A DNA stretch of 64,000 nucleotides from Molanna angustata (GCA_963576475.1 OY754977.1:17618033-17682032); one strand, 5' to 3'. Shown: positions 10,617 through 22,652, numbered from the stretch's first letter. The notes: generated from the sequence alone by a model not told the origin. Made by a program: numbers and translations.

Positions 10617-12950
10617 GTGGACGCCGCACTGAGGAAAGCGACAGTGGATACTAGGGTGTATAGGGGCGCGGAGCTGGAAACAGACCATTACTTGGTGATA
10701 TCCAAAATTGATCTGTTCACCGGTTGGCGCTCAAAAACCCACCGTAGTGATCCACCGAAGCGAACCAAAGTGGAAAGGCTGCAAGATGAGAATGTAAGAA
10801 AACAATATGTGAAAGATATCGGAAGCAAACTTCTTTTAGCTATAGACAGTAAAGGTATCATCGAAGAAGCATGGACGACCTTGAAAGAGACCGTATGTAA
10901 GACTGCAGAGAGAGTTTGTGGTGTTGCTAAAAGAGGCGGAAAGAAAGGCGACGCATGGTGGAATGAGAGAGTAAAATTTGTTGTGGGTGAGAAGAAAAAA
11001 GCATGGATGGCATTAATAGCTGCGAAAGGATCTAACAGTGAAGAAAGAGCAAAAGAGAAGTATAAAGAATGTAAAAAAATGGTAAAAGATATTGTAAAAA
11101 GAGAAAAAGATTTTCTGAAAGAGAAAGAAAGCCTGAAAATAGCCAATGACTTTCCTGGTAACATGAAAATGTTCTGGAAAGGCGTGGCGAAAAGAAAAAA
11201 TGGAAGTGTCAAAGTATCGCAAGGTATAAATGATAAAGATGGAAAATTAATTATGGATGAAGATGGCGTAAAAGAACGATGGAAAGAATACTTCAAGGAG
11301 CTGTATGATTGCGGTTTGAGTGGTGACATGAATCAGAGAGCATGGCAAGTATACGAAGATGAAAAAGATGAAATTACGAAAGACGTTTGAAAGTGTTTGA
11401 AGCAGTTAAACACGCGAAAGCGGGAAAAGCTGCTGGGTATGACAGTGTATCAGCTGAACTTATAAAGTATGGCGGCGATCAGATGTTGGAGTGGTGTCAC
11501 TCTCTTTTCAACAAATGTTGGGAAGCAGGACGCACTCCTTCAGACTGGAGAAATGCAGTCGTGGTCCCCTTGTACAAAGGTAAAGGATCGAAGCTTGACT
11601 GCAAAAACTATAGAGCCATAAGTTTGCTAAGCTCAGTTGGTAAGATGTATGCAAGAATTTTGGATCAAAGAGTACGAAAGGTTACAGAAAGCAAGATATC
11701 GGATGTCCAAGGAGCGTTTGTGGGCGGCAGAGGATGTATAGACCAAATTTTTTCTCTGCGTATGGTTACAGAAAAGGTCCTGGATAAAAACCAGAAGCTT
11801 TTTTGTGCTTTTATAGACCTTGAAAAGGCCTATGATAAAGTCAACAGAGAAAAACTATGGGATATATTGTCAGTGTACGGAGTGAAGAGCAAGCTGATAC
11901 GCGCAATCGCGTCATTGTATGAGAATAGCGAGGCATGTGTTCGTGTCAACGACACAGTAACGTCGTAGTTCTCTATTAATAGTGGCGTAAGACAGGGGTG
12001 CGTGTTGTCACCATGGCTCTTTAATCTGTACATTGACTTCTGCATAAGAGCCCTTAGGGATGAAAATAAGGGTCTGAAACTGAGTACTGTAACAGTGCGT
12101 GATTTGATGTATGCAGACGATAAAGTCCTGTTAGCAGAAAGCGTGGAAGAGTTACAGTATCTAGTAAGCATGGTATATGAAGGATGCATAGAGTACGGAC
12201 TGAGGATGAATGCTAGCAAATCAAAGGTAATGGCCTTTGAAAAGTGTGAAAGCAGAACATCGTGTCAAATAAAAGTAGAGAATGAATGGCTTGAACAAGT
12301 CGACGAATATGTTTATCTGGGAAGCATGTTCCAACGGAATGGACGGCCTGATGAGGATATTGAAAGAAGAGTTATGGCAGGAAACAGAGTGAATGGAGCA
12401 CTTAAACCAGTTATGAATGATCGTAACGTATCAAAGGAAGCTAAAGTTGCCATTCATAACGCAATTGTAGTGCCAACCTTGATGTATGCAAGTGAAACCT
12501 GGACATGGCAGAAGTCGCATGAAAGTAGAATAAATGCAGTGGAAATGAGATCGTTAAGAAGAATTTGTAATAGAACGATGTATGATAGAGTTAGAAATGA
12601 GGTCACAAGGAAAGAATGTAAGATGAAGAAAGATGTAGTAACTAGAATGAAAGTTAACACACTTAGATGGTTTGGTCACGTGGAAAGAATGAATGAAGAA
12701 CGCTTGACGAAAAAAATAAATAAGGCTGACAGGAATGGAAAAAGAGGTCGGGGGCGCCCAAGAAAAGGATGGCACGACCATGTGAACGATATTCTGAAAG
12801 AAGGAAATGTTAGAAGTCTGAACAATAGAAGAACATGCATGAGACGTAGCATGAATGTTGACGAGGCGGTGAATGTATGTCAAGATAGAATAGTGTGGCG
12901 TTCTGTTCTCTCTGCCTACCCCGCGAGGGACATGGCGTGATGGTATGTAT
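10617..12950 (+). pseudogene. 5'-truncated non-LTR retrotransposon ORF2, RTE-like
   Basis: Three abutting plus-strand frames form one protein. 10617-11390 gives the linker before RT. 11387-11968 gives RT motifs including NYRAISLLSSVGKMYARIL, a GGRGCIDQI step, and FIDLEKAYDKVNREKLW. 12002-12940 gives VRQGCVLSPWLFNLYID, LMYADDKVLL (YADD catalytic motif), then RWFGHVERM and GRGRPRKGW. A frameshift near 11388 and a TAG at 11966-11968 interrupt it, so it is inactive but young-looking. The endonuclease domain is absent: the element begins at the TATGTATGT target. It ends GTGATGGTATGTATGTATG, a microsatellite tail common in RTE-type elements. Assignment to RTE rather than another clade is inference. 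Confidence 0.88.
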
Positions 12951-13600
12951 GTATGTAATCTGTTCATTTTAGTTGTCATGCAGTCAATGCGGCAGTCCCA
13001 TCTCAAGTTTTCATCAAATATAACTCCTAGATATTTCATGCTCTCTGTTCGTTCAATGATCGGGCAGTTACATGTTGGTTGATCACTTAAGTTTTCGGTA
13101 CAGTAATCATGAATTCTTAGTTTATGTTCGTCACTAGGTTTATTTCGGGAGGTTATGCTGTATGCAATATATTTTGTTTTGGTTGTATTTAGTGCCAGAG
13201 AGTTCCTGTCAAGCCATTTTTTTACATGGGTTAATTCAGTTTCAGCGACTTTATATATGTAGTTTATTCCAAGTTTTTTCGTAATAGATGAAAACTGTGT
13301 CATCAGCATAACTGATGACATGTCCTTTTGTGGGTAGGTTGTCCAGGTCATTCATATATATAAGAAACAGTATAGGCCCTAACACACTTCCCTGAGGCAC
13401 ACCACAGTTAATTGTTAGGTTTTAACTTATGTGACTTCCCACTTTTACACACTGATTTCTGCCTGTCATGTAGTCTTTGAGTATTTTTAGGGAAGTATCT
13501 TTAACACCAATGTTTTCAAGCTTTTTGTATTGTATTGGTGGTCTGAAAATATTTTCTTCGAAAGATTGAAAAATCCATACACTTATCGTATAACCCTAAC
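12951..13600 (-). pseudogene. Jockey-like LINE RT, upstream half
   Basis: On the minus strand from about 13520 downward: LENIGVKDTSLKILKDYMTG, NCGVPQGSVLGPILFLIYMN, ISYADDTVF, a KWLDRNSLALNTTKTKY stretch, and MKYLGVIFDENLRWD. These are the ordered RT blocks B to E of jockey/CR1-type LINEs with the YADD catalytic pair. At least one frame change (near 13295) and one stop break it. It is the older host of the RTE-like insertion. Confidence 0.82.
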
Positions 13601-14599
13601 ATATTCAAGGCGAGTGCCATCAGGAAAAATCTATGTCAAATATATTCATGTGAGGGTAAAAAATAGGGGTAGTTTAGCGTGCCCCAGAGTGCCATACGGC
13701 GGGTTGGGTGCCACATAAGTCATCGCGACTAACCCCTTACTCCTTGCCAAAGAACAAATCGTTTGAAAATGAATTTGCCGATATATCAAGTGGCTGTGCT
13801 AGTAAAGGATGCCCAAATTGGCTATTTGGTACGACACCGTATGACGTGAACCATGAAAATATGGATACTTTTTCATTTCACCCCTTCTTTATAAGTACCT
13901 ACCACTATTATAAAAGTAATGTCTTTTAGGTGAAACGAGACTGGTGTGTGGGGATACACGCATATGTTGTCCTTTTTTTGTTTTTTTAAGGTAATTCACA
14001 CCCGTACACCTGTCGCTAGTTACCCTACATTATGGAATATTTATGAACAAATGAATGCCGCTTACATTATTGACGGAGAAAAATACTTGCAAACTTGGGT
14101 TAAATAAAGTTTCTGTGAGGTACCGGCTTAGAATAGTATTTCCAGATTTTTCATACATAATCGTTTTCGGATGTCTCGTGAGAGCCGGATAATTGAGGTA
14201 AATAAATGTTCAGCAATGAGGTTCACCACCCATTCTGAATGTAATAACTTTTTAGGTGAAACGAGACTGGTATCAGGGGATAAATGCATGTGTCCTGATG
14301 CCTATCATGAGGTGAGATGCCTATCGAGCGTTTGGTGCGTACACACGACATTCAATCTGAACGCCACAGAGTGTCTTTCGAGCGTCTATTTCCGGTCATT
14401 ATGAACGGCTTCGAGCGTTCACTAAGTGCGCTCGGCGTTCGTTGTGAACGCAATCCAGGTAGAGAAAAAACCGACACTAGGCAGAGGAGACTATGTTGAG
14501 TCTATGAAGATACTTTGAAAACTTTTGTTTTCTTAAGTCAGTAACAAACAATCGGAATATTTATTTATTTATATATTCTTTTTTTTATTTATTTATTGC
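13601..14599. other. Intergenic repeat fragments
   Basis: 13925-14045 and 14205-14300 share GGTGAAACGAGACTGGT followed by a GGATA..CGCATATG/ATGCATGTG stretch and CACCTGTCGCTAGTTACCC. This block is also found inverted at 23590-23745 and in part at 46195-46290. 14300-14500 is unusually GC-rich, with GAGCGTTC/GAACGC motifs, and may be a DNA-transposon fragment of unknown type. No gene is supported. Confidence 0.45.
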
Positions 14600-15689
14600 A
14601 AACTAGCCTTTATGTCCCGCCGTTGGCCAAGAATGTAAAACTGTGAAGGAATAAGCAATCGTTTTTATAATATTGTCACCCAATTATTTTGCAATATCGG
14701 ACTATGAAAAGTGGTTTGAAATTTGATTGAGTTTAAGCATTGTAAAATGTTCAAGTGATGGCCACAACCCATTCTTTTTTATATATTGCTATAAAGTGTG
14801 AATGAAGTATAATATACAATTTCTGCACGCATGGACTACGCGAAATGGTTTTAAATATGACAGTTTATCAACGTTGTACACAACCCCCATTTTTAAATAT
14901 TATCATCGAAAACAAATTGTAATATATACCTATTGAAAATTTAGTAATTTTGGATGTTGGAATGTGGTTTAAATTTGATTAAATAATGTACTGAAAAGAT
15001 CTAGTGTTGGTCACATCCCATTCGTTTTTATATTTTTTCATCAAGTGTGCATTATATTTTTGCACAATTAGACTGATAGACTTAAAATTGACACAAAAGT
15101 CTACATTAACGAAGAAGAAAAAGACTTAAACTATAATAAATAGTTTTTAATTTGAATATAAACGTTGTGAAGAGTTCAGTAATGGCCACAACCCCCATTA
15201 TTTAAATATCGTCAACGAAATCAAATATGAAGGTGTTGAAAATTATTCAAAATAGGATGATATAAATGGTTTAAATTTGATTAAACAAAAGTATTGAAAA
15301 TATTCTAGTGCAGGTTACATCGTCACATCCCACATCCCATTCGTTTTTACATATGTATTTTCATCAAGTGTGCATATTGTTAATAATATTTCTGCACAAT
15401 AGACTATTAGACTTAAAACTAACCCAAAAGTCTAAATAAAAAAGAGAAGAATAAGTATAAGACTATAAGAAATAGTTTGTATAAAAAACTATTTCAATGG
15501 TCTACATAAAATAAGAAAAAATACATAAAATAGAAGAATTAGACTATTGGAAATAGATTGCATAAAAACTGACTAAAAGGTCTACATAAAAGAAGAAGAA
15601 GATTAATCCATAGGAAATAGTTTTGTATAAAATTCACCAAAGTTCTACATAAAATAAGAAAACGAAGAAAAAGAATTAGACTCCACGAA

Positions 15690-15860
15690 CGGTCGCTTCA
15701 GACCCTTCAGTACCTCCCATCCCTTCAATCCATCATTACGTCCCTTCCAATCAGGCCCTTCAGTACCTCCCGTCCCTTTAGGCCCTTTTATACCTCCCAT
15801 CCCTTCAGGCCCTTTAGTGCATCCCTTCCCTTCATTACATCCCGTCCCTTCAGCCGCTTA
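15690..15860 (+). repeat. CCCTTCAGG minisatellite
   Basis: Irregular units of CCCTTCAGGCCCTTCAGTACCTCCCGT-type sequence, about five to seven copies, with variant units CATTACGTCCCTTCC. The inverted partner array (62696-62955) has more units, so the array length differs between the two large copies. Confidence 0.85.
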
Positions 15861-15869
15861 AGAAAAGTT

Positions 15870-16620
15870 TAAATCCAGAAACCATCCTGGAAGAACCGCG
15901 AAGAGATGAAAGGACCTTCTTTTCCCAGGATACTCCACCTTCAAAGGTAAAATGACTAAATACACGAAGAAGAAGAAGAAAAAAGTTTAAATCCAGATAC
16001 CTGCGAAGATATGGAAGGAAAATTGGACCTTCTTTTCCCAGGATACTCCACCTTCAAAGGTAAAATGACTAAATACACGAAGAAGATGAAGAAAAAAGTT
16101 TAAATCCAGATACCTGCGAAGATATGGAAAGAAAATTGGACCTTCTTCTCCCAGGATAGTCCACCTAAAATGTCCAGGTAAAATGACCAAATGCACGATG
16201 AAGAAGAAAAAAGTTTATATCCAAAAACCGTCTTGGAAGACTTGCGAAGAGTTGGAAGAACAGTTGGACCTTCTTCTCCCAGTATTCTCCAACTTCATAG
16301 GTAAAATGACCAAAAATACATGAAGAAGAAGAAGAAGAAGAAAAAAGTTTAAATCCAGAAACCTGCGAAGAGATGGAAGGACAATTGGAACTTCTTCTCC
16401 CAGGTTAGTCCACCTTCATAGGTAAAATGACCAAATACACGATGAAGAAGAAGAAGAAAAAAGTTTAAATCCAGGAACCGTCCTGGAAGACCTGCGAAGA
16501 AATGGAGAGACAGTCGGACCTTCGTTTCCCAGGATATTCCGCTTTCATTGGTAAAATGACCAAATACACGAAGAAGAAGAAAAATAAGAAAAAAATTTAA
16601 ATCCAGAAACCATCCCGGGC
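15870..16620 (+). repeat. Tandem ~100-bp array with GAAGAA tracts
   Basis: About seven units. Each has AAAGTTTAAATCCAGA, a TGCGAAGAGATGGAAGG segment, TTCTTCTCCCAGGATA, TTCATAGGTAAAATGACC, AATACACG and a (GAA)n run of variable length. Units differ in the GAA run and in an optional ACCGTCCTGGAAGA piece. The partner array is 61680-62690 on the other strand. Confidence 0.88.
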
Positions 16621-17789
16621 ATACGCTCGAGAATTCACCAAAGTTTCATTGTAATCGGACAAACGGTTTAGGAGCACATAGCATACATGCATCCATACAT
16701 AAATAAATAAATAAAATAATTTTCCTATAGGAAATCAGTATATTGTTGATTTGTAAGTAAATAGTATTAGGTAGGTACCTACCTACAACAATGTTCTAAA
16801 TAAATTCGATTCATATCAAATTTTATTTGAATATCAGAATCTTTCCGTAACCATAGTAACCATCGAACATATAAAATATTACTATCAAATGGGCTCGATA
16901 CATTTTTTTGGATATGTAGGTAGGTACCTACATACATTGGTTTGTTCGAAGCCACAAAAACGAAAATTGTCCAAAATATCAAATATTACATACAAATTAT
17001 GCAATTTTATTATGCCTATATCTTTACTAATAATTAACAGACTTTTACAATATATGTCTTAAAACTTGCTGTAATGTCTTGTGTTTCATTTTATTATTTC
17101 ATAATCACATTTATTTCAAAGGTATATTATTTTAAAGAACATATTCATTCGGTAGGAAAATTAAATATCGTATGAAAAGATATTAAAATGGCGGGGTTAT
17201 ATGTACATTTGTACAAAACGCTTACTTTAAAAATAAGTTAAACATTATAATTATACAAAATATTCACCATGTTTTTCACTTAAACGCTAAGTTATACTTG
17301 AAAATATATTTTCTTCGTGTAAATACGTACTTCTAACTTTTAAACTAACAGATATTTGCGTGCAAAATGTACACTTTTTTGACAGATATGACTTGGAAAA
17401 TTTTGTATGAAAAAAATAATTATTGAAATATTTTTAAAATTCAGCATTTTTATCGCATTATTTTTAGCGTGACACTGCATCAGGTATACTGGTACACGTT
17501 CGCACATAAATTAGATTTTTAGATGCTCTTGGTTTTTCAGAAGGCGTGAGACAAACACACACACACACACATACACACACACATACACTAACATTTTGAT
17601 TGCTTTATTACTTTAGATAATATGTTGGTACATAGTTATATAATTTCTTATAATTAATACATTTATATTATAGGTACGTACCTATTACTCCACTGAAAGA
17701 GTAAATCTCGTGTTCATCGGAGGAAGAGCGTAGCAATTATTTCAAGTCCATAATAGGTACATTAAAGATATTATATTAGATACATAATT

Positions 17790-18065
17790 GTTTAACATTG
17801 ATTTGAGAATATAAAATTATTGTATGCTTTTTTAAATTTTACAAAAGGTTTGATTTTTCTTATATCTAAAGAAAGTTTATTATAACAATTTATTCCTAGG
17901 TAAGAATAGTGATGCTGCATGGTTGATGTATTATATTTTGGAACCTTAATTTGTCCCTCTGAGCGAGGGCGGGAGCTTATTATATCTATATTATCGTTGT
18001 TATCAATAATATTTTTCTTAGTTTGAAATACTGCACTTCTTTTAAATATGCTATCCAGTTTATGC
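17790..18065 (-). pseudogene. LINE C-terminal remnant, jockey/CR1-like
   Basis: The minus strand encodes KLDSIFKRSAVFQTKKN, SRPRSEGQIKVPKYNT, then YLGINCYNKLSLDIRK and FVKFKKAYNNF. The order 'R...Y..GxxxYNxLPxxIKxxxSFxxFKKxLK' is the usual C-terminus of jockey/CR1-type LINEs. The frame closes within 300 bp and no RT core remains. The minisatellite at 18134 lies just beyond its upstream end. Confidence 0.6.
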
Positions 18066-18133
18066 TAGCAGTTGCTAGCAGTTGCTGTGTTGGGTATTCA
18101 TCTTTTAGATATGTACTCATCTTTTAGATATGT

Positions 18134-18484
18134 ATTATGGAGAGATAGATATATATGGAGAGACAGAGATATATGGAGAGACAGAGATATATGGAGAGAC
18201 AGAGATATATGGAGAGACAGAGATATATGGAGAGACAGAGATATATGGAGAGACAGAGATATATGGAGAGACAGAGATATATGGAGAGACAGAGATATAT
18301 GGAGAGACAGAGATATATGGAGAGACAGAGATATATGGAGAGACAGAGATATATGGAGAGACAGAGATATATGGAGAGACAGAGATATATGGAGAGACAG
18401 AGATATATGGAGAGACAGAGATATATGGAGAGACAGAGATATATGGAGAGACAGAGATATATGGAGAGACAGAGATAATATGGA
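18134..18484 (+). repeat. 18-bp minisatellite, about 19 units
   Basis: The unit ATATATGGAGAGACAGAG repeats head to tail from about 18151 to 18476 with no visible change. Slightly diverged units stand at each edge (GGAGAGATAGATATAT at the left, GATAATATGGAGAGATATG at the right). Since 18 is a multiple of 3 and the unit holds no stop in most frames, open frames such as YMERQR, IWRDRD and YGETEI repeats arise on both strands. They are artefacts of the repeat and not genes. The flank carries GTTGCTAGCAGTTGCTG and a doubled ATCTTTTAGATATGTA. Confidence 0.95.
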
Positions 18485-18639
18485 GAGATATGGGGGAGGC
18501 CTACGTTCAATACAGGATAGAAATGGCTGTATAAGTATTATGTATAATATCGGCTGGTTTTGATTACTGCTTTGAAGGTCAGATATATATTGCCAGCAAA
18601 TTCAGAGAAACAAGTCAAATTAACTTTTACATTCCTATA

Positions 18640-18836
18640 CATTATATTTTTTTTTTTTTTTTTAAAAAAAATGAATATGCCCTTGTTAAACAAGTACATA
18701 TACATCTTCCTACGTTCCCTAAAATAAGCAAATAAATGCTTGTGCTTAGGTGAACGAAATCGGTCGAGGCAGGATTCGAACTCGCGACCACTGGATTACT
18801 AACCCAGCGCGCTAACCGCTCTGCCACCGACCCATC
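18640..18836 (-). repeat. tRNA-derived SINE, family 3, near full length
   Basis: On the minus strand the head reads GGTGGCAGAGCGGTTAGCGC (A-box region, about 18809-18828) and CGAGTTCGAATCC (B box, 18771-18783). It continues as TCGACCGATTTCGTTCACC and an AAGCACAAGCATTTATTTGC body, a GGGAACGTAGGAAGATGTAT segment and a T/A-rich end at 18648-18670. It resembles a Ser/Leu-type tRNA head (inference). The 18838-18880 flank is a (TGCATA)n microsatellite. Confidence 0.87.
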
Positions 18837-18880
18837 TAATGCATTTGCATATGCATTTGCATATGCATATGCATTTGCTT

Positions 18881-19687
18881 GTTTAATATAAAAGTCATGA
18901 TCTTGCATTTAAGACAATGGGCACATGGATCGTCTTCCCTCTTCCTATCCCATTTCATCCCAACCCAACCCCCTCCTCCATCACGTAAGGTGGATAATTT
19001 GCTTCGCCCAGCAAAAATATTTATATTGCTTGTTTACAATGTTTCTCATTAAAAATACCCTGGAATTATACGTCCCTTGACATTTGGCCCGTCGGTGGAG
19101 GGTTAAATACCCCGTTTAACCCTTTCAGCTCCGAGCCTTGGACGGTATGGCGGAGGTGTAAGAAGGACAGGGGGGAGGGGAGTTGTGCTAATATTTCAAA
19201 TAAGTTGTTTATTATGGGAAGCCCATTATACTGTTCCCGTGATTATTGCTTTGCCCATTATAAGAGATGTCGATTTTTTTTACAGAAGTAGCTGTATTTA
19301 TTAGTAAGCAAGTATCAATACACCCACAATAAACAAATCCCTATTTTTTTCCACAAATATTTTGTTTGCAATATTACTTCCAAATAAGCCTGTAGGAACA
19401 TTAGGTATAAAGAAAAATAACGGTCCGACCAAAATATAAATTACTGGACCAAGTGATAATATTCTGAAAAAAGAAATCGAAAAACTCTTGATTTGTGAGA
19501 TGATAATTACTATTCTATATATTATGATCATACGTTCTTATTATTTTTATTTTTATAAGAATGTTGTTCATAATTTCACACATAGATGGCTGTAGTAAAA
19601 ATCCTAATTTCCTCAAGCGAAAAGAATTTCAGTATTGCAATATATAGAACTTTCAAAAATTGAATTGATAGGGATCTCATTAAAAAA
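18881..19687. other. Intergenic DNA, no gene
   Basis: Contains a C-rich stretch (18935-18990, CCCATTTCATCCCAACCC) and a GC-richer piece at 19080-19180 that may be element remnants. The only open stretch, about 19301-19531 minus, has no recognisable motif and is AT-driven. Confidence 0.45.
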
Positions 19688-19830
19688 AAGGCATAATTGG
19701 TGAACGTTGCGCAAGCGCATAAAGTGATCACGTAAACCAACCGATTACAGGTCGTAAGCCCTGTAGGTGCCTTGATTTCCCGGTTCTCCTACAGTAAATA
19801 TTCCAACTTCGTCTCTATTGAGATAATTAA
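19688..19830. repeat. Single arm of the palindromic retroposon family
   Basis: GGCATAATTGGTGAACGTTG followed by CGCAAGCGCATAAAGTGATC, AAGCCCTGTAGGTGCC and CTTCGTCTCTATTGAGAT is an unbroken copy of the right arm at 3085-3226. It runs directly into LINE family J sequence. Confidence 0.78.
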
Positions 19831-19844
19831 AAATCTGATAAAGA

Positions 19845-20600
19845 ATATATTGCACACTGGCGGGCTTATTGTCAATAGGAAATTTCTCCCAACAAAGCAG
19901 ATTACGAGCAGAACTATGAAAAAATGTGAATGTGCATCATCAATAAAAGAATAAAAGCAAAAAATCAAAGAAAATATAGGTAGGTATATTACTCTGAGAT
20001 AACAATTAAAACAAAGAAATCATAGAAAAGGATAAGGAGAGGAAATCGAGATGTGTTTATAGATAAATATTCTTTTTTAGTTTTTTCTTGAAAATACAAA
20101 GTAAGTTAGACGACGCAATATCCCGGCTTAGACTATTCCATAATCTTGCTGATTGTACTTCGAACAGCGAGCTGATAATTCTGCATTATGGATAATGTTG
20201 TACGTTCAGCAAATCGGAGTGGAAGTCCATGATTGGATAAATAAGTGAATTTGTTTTTGAGGTACAGTTGCAGGTTTGAATTAGAGAGAATATTGTACAA
20301 TAGTGACAGAATGTGTACCTATATTGCGCCTCTGGCGTATCTTGGGTCAATAAAAAGATTTCGATAAGATGATAGGTATGTGATCAAATTTTTTCAATCC
20401 GAAGATGAATCTGATACCTACATATATTTTGAAGACGTTCAAGCATATTTAGATGCACTTCATTGGCATCCAAATAGTATACATCGGCATAATCAATCAA
20501 CGAAAGAAGAAGTGATTGTTCTAGAGGTATTTATTGAATTTTACGACAGATGTAGTATCCATATTATCTCTAAGGTTTCGCGGATTTAATCCTACGGAAA
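19845..20600 (-). pseudogene. LINE family J C-terminus and 3' end
   Basis: Minus-strand reading from about 20535 gives LEQSLLLSLIDYADVYYLDA, a LERLQNIC step and a short R(N)-HI region, homologous to the product at 58967-59215. It then passes to a GTTGCCAATAGA-type 3' UTR ending in the CCGCCAGTG motif (19854-19875). Stops and small indels are frequent. The order DYxDVxYLDANE - NKLERLQNICIRFI - HxxYR is typical of the C-terminal region of jockey-like LINEs. Confidence 0.72.
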
Positions 20601-21334
20601 CAGTTCCTGATTTCTATTTTTATGGGAAATTAAAAAAAAATATGTTCATTGTTTCAAATTACGTCAGTATATTAATTATGAGCTTCGTGGATGATATTCG
20701 TATGATATGATATTGATCTTGGAATTGAATTACAAAATTTCTAAATAATTCGCTTCGATATAAAAATGGAAAAGAAAATCGTATTATCGTATTAAACAAT
20801 ATCCTCAATATCTCTCAGCTTCAAGGGTGTATTAAATTTTTGGTTTAGGGACTTCTCCTTGGGCGCCAATTCCTGATTTTCATTACACATAATAGCCGTG
20901 GAGAATTGCCGGAATGACCGGACCATAACTCCTTCACACGCCAACCAACCGGCCAGCCAGCCAGAAGAGGTGATGGTATGTATGTACGTATCCCATTTCA
21001 CTATCGAAACTTGCCAAGCCTTTGGTGGCCGCATTTTCTAACAACTATTGTAACACACCGCTGCCGTTGCATGAATGATTCCAATATACACAACAGTTTG
21101 GGCCGATTCAAAGATGAAATAATGTTGAAAATTTCAAGGTAACCTAAATTATCCCTATTTTGAAAGAATGAATAAGTATGCCTTTAACATATAATTTATG
21201 TTTATTTTTATTCTTCAATGGCTGTAGAGTTGTAGAGCCTTGGCCTCTAGCAACTTCGTCTTCCAACCTCTTAGGTCACATGCTGCGACTCTCCAGTTTA
21301 GTACATGTTTATTTATTTACTGTACATAAATTCG
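20601..21334. other. Intergenic DNA, no gene
   Basis: AT-rich. A GGTGATGGTATGTATGTACG stretch (20967-20986) is the 3' tail of the RTE-like LINE. GGCCAGCCAGCCAG at 20950-20963 is a short tandem run. No supported gene. Confidence 0.45.
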
Positions 21335-21865
21335 CAACATTATTTATTTATTAATTTATTTAAAAATTCAACACAGACAGCGTTTGCTGGTAAGAGTGTT
21401 GACATACATGTTGGTTTATATTGACATTTTGTTAGATTAATACATGTTATACAATGTGGTGAACAATAACATTACAATGAAGTTTACAAAAAAAAAATTG
21501 AAAATTCAACCATAGTGGAGCCCAAAACAGTTAGCTGGGTGTACAGGAAATCAATTTGAAAGCACTATCATGCAGTATGTGTTGTTTAACTTTTTTTTGA
21601 AAAAATTGAGTTTTTGGCAGTGCTTAATGTTATCTGGTAGCTGATTATACAAATTAATGCTGGTGGATAATAGTCCTTTGTTTAGTCTGTCTGTTCTATT
21701 GCTAATGTTTCTTTGTCTAATGTCGTAGTTATGTATGTCACTAACAGTTTCCAGGAGTGTGTTGTGTTTAAGTAAGTCATGTTTGATTTTATAAATGTAC
21801 ATTATTTTTTTTATAAATGTACATTCTTTTTTTTATAAATGTACATTCTTTTTTCATAGTTTATA
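21335..21865 (-). pseudogene. LINE C-terminal remnant, third jockey/CR1-like type
   Basis: An 83-residue minus-strand stretch (21802-21551) contains HNTLLETVSDIHNYDIRQR, LNKGLLSTSINLYNQLPDNI and LNFFKKKLNNTY. The final LYNQLPxxIK...FFKKKLK motif is the C-terminus of many jockey/CR1-like LINEs. A stop follows, then a 3' UTR reaching the TTTATTTATTAATTTATTT tail at about 21340. Next to it a 23-24-bp TTATAAATGTACATTCTTTT unit is repeated three times (21789-21855). Confidence 0.66.
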
Positions 21866-22199
21866 ATCTGTTGTATTGTGGGTTAAAAAAAACATAAAAA
21901 TTTAGTTAAAATGAATTGATATATCCTCATATATTTCTATACTAAAACAAGCATATCTTCATGATATGAAATTAAAAGGAGAAGAATTATATTTAATTAT
22001 AATTATATTATATATAATTATATTTCTAAAACTTTCCCTATGGAGTAGGGTAGGAGACTGCGAAATACTTTCAATGTGGTATGAAACTAATTTAGCGCGC
22101 TAGCTGCTGTTTTCATGTCATTTGTTTTAGCTAAATGCAAGAAAAAAAATTATCACCTCAAAAAATCGGATATTGAATGATTTTTTTGAGAATTTCATC

Positions 22200-22530
22200 A
22201 AATTTCATCGGTTGATTGAGTGGTGGCTTTATGCGGCAGACGTCTTCACATCCCTCATTTCCCTCTATCTTTCCTTACCCCTTCATCTCCAGTCAAAATC
22301 CTTTTTTATTATTTATTAACATTGTTTACTTTTATTTTGATAAGCTCTTTTTGTCATATTTTTTGTTCTATGTTTTTCTTTTATCTCATTTACCTATTTT
22401 ATTCTGTTGATTATATTTTTTTAATTTGTGGATAGTAGTTTTGGCGCATGTTTATTTTACTGTTTTGTATATTTTTCTTTTTTGGTCGCTGTTTCTGTCC
22501 CAAATAAAAAATAAATAAATAAATAAATAA
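22200..22530 (+). repeat. LINE 3' UTR with (AAAT)n tail
   Basis: The plus strand ends in AAATAAAAAATAAATAAATA (about 22502-22530) after a T-rich 3' UTR with CCCTCATTTCCCTCTATC. The style matches the LINE tail at 53060-53400. No coding sequence remains. Confidence 0.4.
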
Positions 22531-22652
22531 AATATTCAGAATCTTTTTCTTTATTTCATCTTAGGCCTATTTGCCTGTTTTAATTCTGCATATATTTTCC
22601 TCTTGTGTCGTTGTGGATTGCCAGCTATTTTTCCCCCTTGTGAAAGGACTTC

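Larger units (their letters stand above)
14600..17640 (+). mobile_element. Composite tandem-repeat element, left inverted copy
   Basis: Three parts occur in order. First come diverged repeats of a GTTGGCCACAACCCATTCG module with about 110-180-bp spacing (14600-15380). Next comes a CCCTTCAGGCCC minisatellite (15690-15860) and about 100-bp tandem units rich in GAAGAA (15870-16620). Last is a unique tract (16620-17530) ending in a CA microsatellite (about 17553-17590). The whole reverse complement reappears at 60690-64000. In the unique tract the two differ by only a base or two per hundred or more. No transposase is visible; a non-autonomous, possibly Helitron-like, element is a guess. Confidence 0.75.

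Noticed and set aside
15690..16620. CRISPR-like array
   Set aside because: Units are contiguous tandem repeats without unique spacers, and the genome is eukaryotic.
18072..18563. Open frames of 107-163 residues in the 18-bp array
   Set aside because: They follow from a stop-free repeat of length divisible by three on both strands; no non-repeat domain is attached.
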